From Cannabis sativa (Eukaryota > Streptophyta > Magnoliopsida > Rosales > Cannabaceae): 64,000 bases of DNA. A program made the position numbers and the translations under genes. Below, in pieces: positions 56,820 to 64,000 of the stretch; within the stretch, counting starts at the first letter, position 1, and each line of letters begins with the position of its first letter. Location: the NCBI RefSeq assembly GCF_029168945.1, contig NC_083603.1, positions 10,478,001 through 10,542,000 of the forward strand. The letters are read 5' to 3'. The notes under the pieces are model-generated. The model worked only from the letters and a program-made list of their open reading frames with translations, was not told the DNA's origin and searched no databases.

Positions 56820-57510
56820 ATTCTTTTTTAGCGTCTTGTTGATGCTGCACCAATGGAGCAATGGCTTACTATTGGTTGAATTCATGAGATCAAAATTTGA
56901 AGTTTTTCCATGCTAAAGCTTCAGCACGCAAAGCAAACAATAAATAAAGTTTTTAATCAACGAAATTGGTGCAAGGGTCACCTCAATAAGAGAAATCACA
57001 ACTGTTATTCAAGACTAGTTTGAAAATATTTTTTGATCTTCCATCATTGATGATCAAGCTCTGCAGGAGACACTTGATGTTATCCCTTCCACTGTCACAC
57101 CTGACTTGAATCTTGAACTTTTGAAGCCTTTCAATACAGTTGAAGTTGAAATAGCTTTAAAGGCTATGAGATCAGGTAAAAGCTCCGATATTAATGGAAT
57201 GTCGGCAATGTTTATCGTAATAATTAAAATATTTGTTAGTGTTTTGGTCAACAGTATTTAGTGTCCTCGATAATGGTTTAGACCCGACTTCTATCAAAAA
57301 AACCATTATCCTCCTAATTTCAAAACTAAAGAAACCACAATCTATGGGTGATTACAGACCAATCAGTCTCTGCAATGTGATCCCCAAGCTTATTACAAAG
57401 GTGCTCGTTTCAAGATTCAAACATGTGCTGCCTCTTGTAATCTCTAAAACACAAAGTGCCTTTCTGAGCATGCCCTTGAATCGATGGCTCATATTACATC
57501 CAACAAAACA
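56820..57510 (+). mobile_element. L1-type LINE reverse-transcriptase remnant
   Basis: Frame-shifting fragments match successive parts of a plant L1 reverse transcriptase. A region like WL-x-x-GD-x-NTKFFH-x-KA appears near 56860-56920, then SGKSSDINGM near 57175. Then [20 protein letters not shown] and [19 protein letters not shown] appear at 57305-57420, ending near TQSAF. The catalytic FADD block, the endonuclease and a poly-A tail are not found. It is an old truncated copy. Confidence 0.75.
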
Positions 57511-57860
57511 CAAATCAAATCTAACAATCCAATAATAGAATGGTTGACATTAAATGATGAGCATTGGATCGAGGTGGCTTCAATGATAATATATTCTTCT
57601 TGGTACACACGCTAATATGATTCAGTAGTCATTACGCTAATCTAGGTGTTGTACGCTTTCCCAATACGCATGAAGTTCATGGACTAAGAAGATAATGCCA
57701 GGTGTGATCCACTTGGTTGAAACCAGAAGGCTCATAGCTATCCACAACTAAAAAGTAAAGAAGTCGAAAATGTCACCTCCTTTTTAAATTTCACACGTGT
57801 CCATAACGATTCGAAGGGAATAATGCAAGCCTCCGCAAGTTTCAAATTTGAGAATCTTGG
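57511..57860. other. Unrecognised intergenic DNA
   Basis: No gene or known repeat end is identified between the LINE remnant and the LTR-like segment. Confidence 0.35.
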
Positions 57861-58690
57861 GGGTAAATATTATCGGTGTCTCTAAAAAAGGGACACATAC
57901 CATATCCAAGTCAAAGATAGTCAACTAAAGCCTAAACACGGGCCCAATTGAGGTAACATGCTAGATCCACACGAAGAGATGGACTGCAAGTCCATCCAGA
58001 ATATATGCCACTTGCATCCCGATTTAGACCTCTTCGATTTCGGGAAGGCATCACGCCCAAAAAAGAAAAAAATAATAGAGGCCCTCTAGATGAGCCATTG
58101 GGATACTTCTGGAAGGGCATTCCAAGAGATGTCCTGAAAGCCAAGACTGACGTGACGATCCTCTGGCACTGAATCCCACAATATTAGGGTTTTCTCCCCT
58201 GCATCAGTCCATAAGAGTACGCACACCACCAAAGGGAGTACACAGAGGAGGCACACACATGCCACCTCTCCACATCAAGTGGTCCCACATCGTACACAGC
58301 CCCATGGTTGGGTCTCAGTACGTGGGCTCAAAGTCAATGTATTATATGTATTTACCCCATTAGTGGGCCATGTTTACACGCAAAGCCTAGCGGGTCTCGG
58401 GTATATCCATACCTTAATCCTAACCTATAAATACTACATTATACCTTCATGCAAAGGGTTAAAAATTCATTAGTTAAATATTATAGTAGAAAGCTAGGGT
58501 TCTTAAGCTTGTCAAGAACATTGGTGTAATACCTCAAGGCTATTTAGCCCAATACAATTGACTCGTAGACTAGGGTTCATTAATACTCGAACTACATAAA
58601 AATCTCTATCTCTATTTTGTTTATTTGATATATTTTCTTACCTTATATTTAATCATATTGAGTTTCCAAAACTTTCAGTAAATAATATAC
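57861..58690 (+). repeat. Possible LTR remnant
   Basis: A purine tract CTTGGGGGTAAA (about 57855-57866) is followed by TATTATCGGTGTC, which resembles the purine tract and 5' end of a Gypsy-type LTR whose TG has mutated. A promoter-like CCTATAAATACT lies near 58425. No partner LTR or target duplication was found, so the limits are uncertain. Confidence 0.4.
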
Positions 58691-58945
58691 TATTTATGTA
58701 ATGTATTTATATTAATTGATATATATTATTTTTCATTCTTGAAATCGTAAAAGATTGTTGCATATTTGATAACGATTTTAGGTAATAACTATTAGTATAT
58801 TATTTATTTTTAATTAAAAATTAATATATTATTTTATTGTATATCAAATATTTTATTATTTGAAATTTAAATGATAACTAATTTTTTTAATGAAAACAAA
58901 ATATTAAAGTTTTTAAGCAAAATGTGATAGTACTTAGTAAGGTAA
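58691..58945. repeat. Diverged duplicate, first copy
   Basis: TTTCATTCTTGAAATCGTAAAAGATTG-like sequence through TTATTTGAAATTTA recurs at about 59730-59935 in the same order. It is an old AT-rich duplication of roughly 220 bp on either side of the MITE-like palindrome. Confidence 0.5.
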
Positions 58946-58949
58946 ATAC

Positions 58950-59295
58950 TATTTTAGATTTTGTATTTTGCAAAAGTTACTAATTAGACCCTCTATTTTG
59001 TTAACAAAATAGACTTTATATTTTCTAAAATGGTAAAAATAAGATACTCAACTCAATTTTTAACAATTTTATTTTTTAATATAACCAACTTTAAGACGAT
59101 TTCTAACACGAATAGATACAGAAAATGTAACCAGTGTTATCATAACATCTCTAGATCAGATAATTATTAAGTTTTATTTTGAGAAAAAATCATATCAGGA
59201 TCCTATTTGTACAATTTTAGAAAATAGAGGATCCATTTTGGTCATTTAACAAAATAGATGGACCAATTAGTAACTTTTACAAAACATAGAGTTCA
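58950..59295. mobile_element. Palindromic MITE-like element
   Basis: The left arm (GCAAAAGTTACTAATTAGAC, then CTCTATTTTGTTAA, about 58970-59060) is repeated inverted at about 59170-59290 with diverged bases. The element is about 345 bp, has no coding capacity, and its exact ends are unclear. Confidence 0.65.
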
Positions 59296-60617
59296 ATCAT
59301 TAATTGTTGATTTAATCATTTTATTATTATTTTTTCATTAAAATTAATACCGTTACAAAAGAAATGATATAAGTTAAATTTAAACATGGTACAAGTTAAA
59401 TTTAAATTTTATATTTAAAAAACATATAATCGAATTAGATTTATCTTTTACTTTTATTAAACAAAAATAAACAACTCGTAATATTTACTATACTTGTCAC
59501 AATTTTTACAAATTTTTATGATCATCAATATATGTAACATGCTTACATTTATTTGTGATACATTGGAAATTTCTATAGTAATATATAAAATTGTGATCAA
59601 TTAAATATTGCAAAACCTTGATATCTTTTACCGGTCAGCACCATACTTATGATTGTGTTGAAGTGATGCTTTTTATATATAATTTATTATACGGATATAT
59701 GTTAATATTTTCGCTATAAAAATATTATTTATTTAATGTGTATATACCATTTTCATTTTTGAATTCGTAAAGAATTGTTTACTATATTTGATAAAAAAAA
59801 AATATAGGTAATAAATAATAGTATAAAAGAACTATAATATATACTTTTATTATTTGAAATTTATATGATAATTAATTTTTTTTAATAAAACTAAAATAAT
59901 AAAATTTCTAATTAAAACTAACCAAATATGCAATGCATTGTAAGGTTTTTTAAATTTAGTTTTTGTTTTCAAATGCATTGTAAGGTGTTATTACCAAGTA
60001 AATAAAGATATACGAAAGTGAAAGGATTTATGAAAACAACATAAACAGATGAAATCGACAATAAAAGTAGAGGAAATTTTAAAAAAATGATACAAATTCA
60101 TTCATGAAACGCGGTAGTTAATATGAAATCATCGACATTAATTAATTTTGAAAAATGACATCACTTCATGAAACGATAATTAACGTGGAAAAACGACACG
60201 TTGAATTTGTCAAATTAAATAATGTCATTACATGAATTTAGGAAAATAGCGTTTTGTGCACCTTGAATTTGTCAAATTAAATATCCAAATAGAGGCTCAA
60301 AAGTCAAAATCTTATCAAATCACAACCTTATCAAATAATACATTTAATTTACTAACAACAATATATTACACTGTTTGTCCCATCCTCAGCAAAGTGAACT
60401 GAATCTCATTCAAAAAGAACGAAAAAGAAAAGCATGGTCATAACAAAATCCAAGGTCATAATATAAGCATCAAAGACTGAGGGTGGATTGTCCAATATAA
60501 GAAGATTATTTATTTTCCTATTATCCCTATATTTATAGTGTATTTGGATTTTATTAAGTGGGTAATGACAAGAGTTGGGGGGCTTCTAGTTGATAAGTCC
60601 TTACATTGTACTTACTT
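59296..60617. other. AT-rich intergenic DNA downstream of ECH2
   Basis: No gene is seen. It includes the second copy of the old duplicate (59730-59935). The ECH2 3' UTR and polyadenylation region must lie in the last few hundred bases (minus strand). Confidence 0.45.
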
Positions 60618-63600
60618 TTACAGGGAAGAAGTTAAATTACGAAGATCAACAAAGCCAGACAGCACAGCCCGATTGCGTTCTTTCACCTTAGTTTGATATA
60701 TGACCCTGCATTTTTAGAAGCACCAATATTCCATATACATGTTACTAAGTATTCAACTCATGCTTTTTGTTGTGTTACACAACTCACCCAAACACACAAT
60801 TGGTATTAATTACCTCATGCCTTGTAGCCACATTTCAGTGATCAATGTTTCCCCAGGGTACACATGCAAAAGGAATCGTCCTGATATGCTCTTCACCATG
60901 TTTGGATCTCCCTTGCAGATACGTTTAATGATGGCTCTAACTGCAAATCCAAGCGTGCACAATCCATGCAGTATCGGCTGTGAAAATCTTTGAAATTACA
61001 ATAGCAACATGTTAAGTCAAATGTTGGTACATGTCAAATGCCATGAGATGAATTAAAGCTGTGATTGAAAAGGAAAAGCAAAAGTGTGGAAAATGGAAAG
61101 TTGTTTGGAAGTTGAGTTTAGCAATGTACAGACCCTGCAACTTTTGCAAGCGCGGGATCTGAATGTAGAGGGTTGTAGTCACCGGATAGCCTATAAAGTA
61201 ATGCCTGCAGAGAGGAAATTAACATGGAGATGTGTAAAAAGTACAAAGTTGTGTAATTTTCTATTTGCCCCCGGCGCAAAAAAAAAAATAATAAAATAAT
61301 GCAGTATACCTACATGGGATTCCCCAAGTAACAGAGTTAATATGAACCACTAACATGCTGACCATGGTTAAAAACCTAAACACAGAACATCTAGGTTTCA
61401 CTACTTAATAAGCAAGTTCTAACTCTTAATAAATCAAATGTAACATGCCTGAGATGGTTGTGTAGAATCTTCAAACACAGTGAATGGCTGTTGTTCTGGA
61501 ATTTTAATTGCTGGAGCCTGGTTGGCTGGATAGTTTGAGTAAGAAAATGGTTGAGATGAACTTGAGAAACCACCAGCACCTCGAAGAAAGGCGGTCAACC
61601 TACAATGTAATACCCTAGCTAAGTAATTGCATTAGAAATTTGTATTAGTTCATTAGAAAGAGTGCTTACCTGTTCATGCATAACAATTCACCAGACTCAT
61701 TGTAACTTTTTGTTTCAATCTCAACAATAGCTGCTTTACCTATAAAAGAAAGATAAGATGAAAAGTAGCCACCAAACATTATATCAATAACATAAATTTA
61801 TGTTTTTGACTGCAATATCAGACTCAAGTGTCTAATGTTCTTCATAATGCATGTATTAGTATATGATTTTTGTGCACACGTGCTCTGAATTTTTAAAAAA
61901 CTTTCTGCCAACAGATATACATACCTTTGTCATGCAATCCTGCCACAGCAACCTTATTTTGTATCTGCACCAACAAAAGAATGACATACTATTTAGCGTC
62001 GGGATACAAAAAGAATCATGATTTTGTTGATTCTATAACAAAACAGACTAAACTCAAGTGCTGTATGACAATAAAATTGTTATCATAGCATGCTGGTAGG
62101 CGGAGACAATAATTCGATTATACATACTCAGGCACTCAAAAATGTCCAAAGCAAAACAATCTAATTCATACTGCATTTAATAGGACTTGAACCTGCAGCA
62201 CACACACACCCCCAACCAACAATTTGAGATAGCCTCAACTGGCATAATCTAATCAACATTGACTTGTAAAAGAGAAGTATCTAGCACATTCTATTACTAT
62301 CCAAAATGGCTTGTCGTTAGAAAGAAGCCTTACACGACCACTTGAGGGCAGTGGCTTGTACAATTCTATGTATTGTTGTCCATGCAGCAGAAGGCGTGGA
62401 TCATATCTTGCAGCAATAAAATCAGAAAAAGTATGGTTAACTATCTCACCTTACACGAAATACCAAAATCCATATTGCAGACATAGACATAAATAATAAA
62501 GCTGGTTAACACAGAGAAGGTAATGAAACTAGATGACTTGACAACAACAAAACAAGACAAAGACACTAGTCGCATGTTGACTTCATCTCAATATGAATCA
62601 CTGAATTGTAATTAAACATAAAAGTGGGAACAAAAAAACATGGTGGACTTCACATATCACTGGGAAAGACATATCCCTGAACCCAGAATGGTCACCTATT
62701 GTCAGTTTTCTACCTAAAATCCCAAAACCCACTTATAGCTAAAATGTAAAGGGAGTTCAGTAACTTCAATACATTTGATTTCTTATTCATAGTTAGGCTA
62801 GTTTAAGATATGGGATTGTCAAGGATTCATATTCTGATACATGAAAACTAAGTAAACAAGCTAATGAGAATTATGCCTCTAATATATAACTTACTCTAAT
62901 CCTGGTAGAAGAAGAGACCTCAATGATACACACCCAAGGGCAAATATTTGCATGTTGACTTCACCTCAATATGAATCACTTGCATTGTAATGTCAACATA
63001 CACTTAGGAGTGAAAAAACATGGTGGGCTTCACATATCACACGAAAAAAAAAAAAACATAACCCTGAACCCGAAATGGTCATGTATATTCCAATTTCTAT
63101 ACTTATTTTCTAAAACCCACTTATAAGGCAGTTCAGTAACTTTCATGTTCCTAGTTAAACTCATGTTTCAAAAAAAAAAACTCATGAGAATTATGCCTCT
63201 AATATACAACTTACTCTAATCCTGGTAGAAGAGACCCAAATGATATAGACCCATTGGAAAATAGAGCCGCAAATGTTGGCAATACCTGAAAGAAAAAAAA
63301 AAAACATATGAATTCAGGGTATGAGTCAAAATGTATCCTAGAGAATTAAATTCAAGCGTTGCAAATAGTAAAACCTGTATAAACTTCTGCCCGTCCTCAT
63401 GATAAACATATTTCAGTTCGTCACCATCCACGGCATCCCTAGCACAAGCTCCAATACCTAGCGCATAGAGCGTTGCATCTCTGTTTTCCAAAAACAAACA
63501 TTGGCATATAAAAAAAAAAAAATTACACTGGGATAATTACATGATAGAAGAATGAAGTCGCAAATTTGAAACTTTACCTCTCGGAATAGGTATATGTCCT

Positions 63601-63773
63601 CTGAAGTCCATCAAAAATTGAGAAAGAAATGGTTAGGAAAATGGGTCAGTGGCAGAAAACTGAGAAAGCATGACTTTGTAGAAACATTTGGTAAGCAAAT
63701 TAAATCAAAGTACCTCTGGAAATTTTTGTGAGACAATGAGATGAGGATTGAAAGCGGGAGCATCTTTGGCCAT
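60618..63773 (-). CDS. ECH2: Peroxisomal enoyl-CoA hydratase 2
   Basis: Eleven exons join to 308 codons without a stop: 63714-63773, 63578-63600, 63375-63480, 63215-63285, 62334-62406, 61925-61964, 61670-61739, 61449-61599, 61134-61204, 60814-60987 and 60618-60705. The C-terminal hot-dog fold carries the hydratase-2 motif YRLSGDYNPLHSD, with catalytic D207 and H212. The N-terminal half is the second, degenerate hot-dog (RDATLYALGIGACARDAVD). The C-terminus SSL is the non-canonical peroxisomal signal seen in Arabidopsis ECH2. The enzyme hydrates 2-trans-enoyl-CoA to the 3R-hydroxy form, needed to degrade fatty acids with even-position cis double bonds. All introns are GT-AG except intron 8, which is GC-AG (donor CAG/GCATGT at 61448). 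Confidence 0.92.
62560..63240 (-). repeat. Duplication within ECH2 intron 4, including an exon 4 fragment
   Basis: GCATGTTGACTTCA begins both copies (62572 and 62950), followed by matching sequence through CATGGTGGRCTTCACATATCA and AAAACCCACTTATA. The copied end of exon 4 with its donor (minus: CTACCAGGATTAGA/GTAAGTT) is present at about 62890-62920 as well as at its true place, 63209-63235. Confidence 0.8.
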
Positions 63774-63821
63774 GGGATCAAAGAGAAGTTAGATTCCGAT
63801 CATCCACCACGGGAAGAAGAA

Positions 63822-63822
<1 letters not shown>

Positions 63823-63856
<34 letters not shown>
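63823..63856. repeat. (TAA)n microsatellite upstream of ECH2
   Basis: About 11 TAA units lie 50 bp upstream of the ECH2 start codon, probably in the 5' UTR or promoter (ATT repeats on the transcribed strand). Confidence 0.95.
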
Positions 63857-63857
<1 letters not shown>

Positions 63858-64000
63858 TGATAAGGCAACACTCCTTTCAAAGCACGCATCTAATCTATTT
63901 CATGACGTGTTATGATGAGCTCTCATAATTAGGGGTAATAATAGGTAAATTATTTACCTAATTCAACTCCCTCTCTAATAAGATATAGAAATTGTCCTAT

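Overview
This window is plant nuclear DNA, most likely from a eudicot. It holds three plant gene types with intron structure or plant-specific motifs: a peroxisomal enoyl-CoA hydratase 2 gene, an RLPH2-type phosphatase, and an ATL-like RING-H2 gene. It also holds many plant transposable elements (Copia, Gypsy, MULE, CACTA-type MITE, LINE) in an AT-rich background. No prokaryotic, organellar or free viral features were seen, and the species cannot be fixed from the sequence.

Layout. Positions 1-1121 are the right part of a Pack-MULE-like element that carries a truncated ABI4-like AP2 gene. From about 1131 the window contains a tandem segmental duplication. Unit A runs from about 1131 to 26085 and unit B from about 28318 to 47425. 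Each unit carries a RING-H2 gene on the minus strand and an RLPH2 gene on the plus strand in divergent orientation. Unit A is swollen by a solo LTR (1540-3451), a 10.3-kb SIRE-like Copia element (4377-14698), an unclassified 2-kb insertion (15941-17948), and a Copia element inside an RLPH2 intron (20832-25842). Its RLPH2 copy is a pseudogene. A third, broken RING copy lies at 26885-27240, and a perfect CACTA-type MITE lies at 27777-28103. Unit B is split by a Copia element (29012-43780) whose gag zinc knuckle is itself interrupted by a 9-kb Gypsy element (30503-39572). It then carries an intact RING gene and an intact four-exon RLPH2 gene.

Directly downstream of RLPH2 is a 7284-bp MULE (48634-55917) with 76-bp perfect termini and an 8-bp target duplication. 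It contains a MULE transposase, a divergently arranged DUF1985/ULP1-protease-like gene of the Kaonashi-ULP kind, and a small unknown Cys4 ORF with its own TATA box. Two subterminal regions are built from quartets of TCGA sites spaced 11 bp apart, with quartets repeating about every 70 bp: seven quartets on the left and seven on the right. I regard this hierarchical array as the best candidate for an undescribed system, probably a transposase-binding or intron-borne control array. The end of the window holds a LINE remnant, LTR-like and MITE-like debris, and a complete 11-exon ECH2 gene (60618-63773, minus).

A second observation cuts across the window. The two LTRs of each young element differ mainly where one copy has CAG or CTG and the other has CG-containing strings, and many frame breaks in element ORFs fall at such sites. 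The single-copy gene ECH2 shows no such breaks. This looks like base-calling error at CHG-methylated cytosines, so several 'broken' element genes may be intact in the plant.
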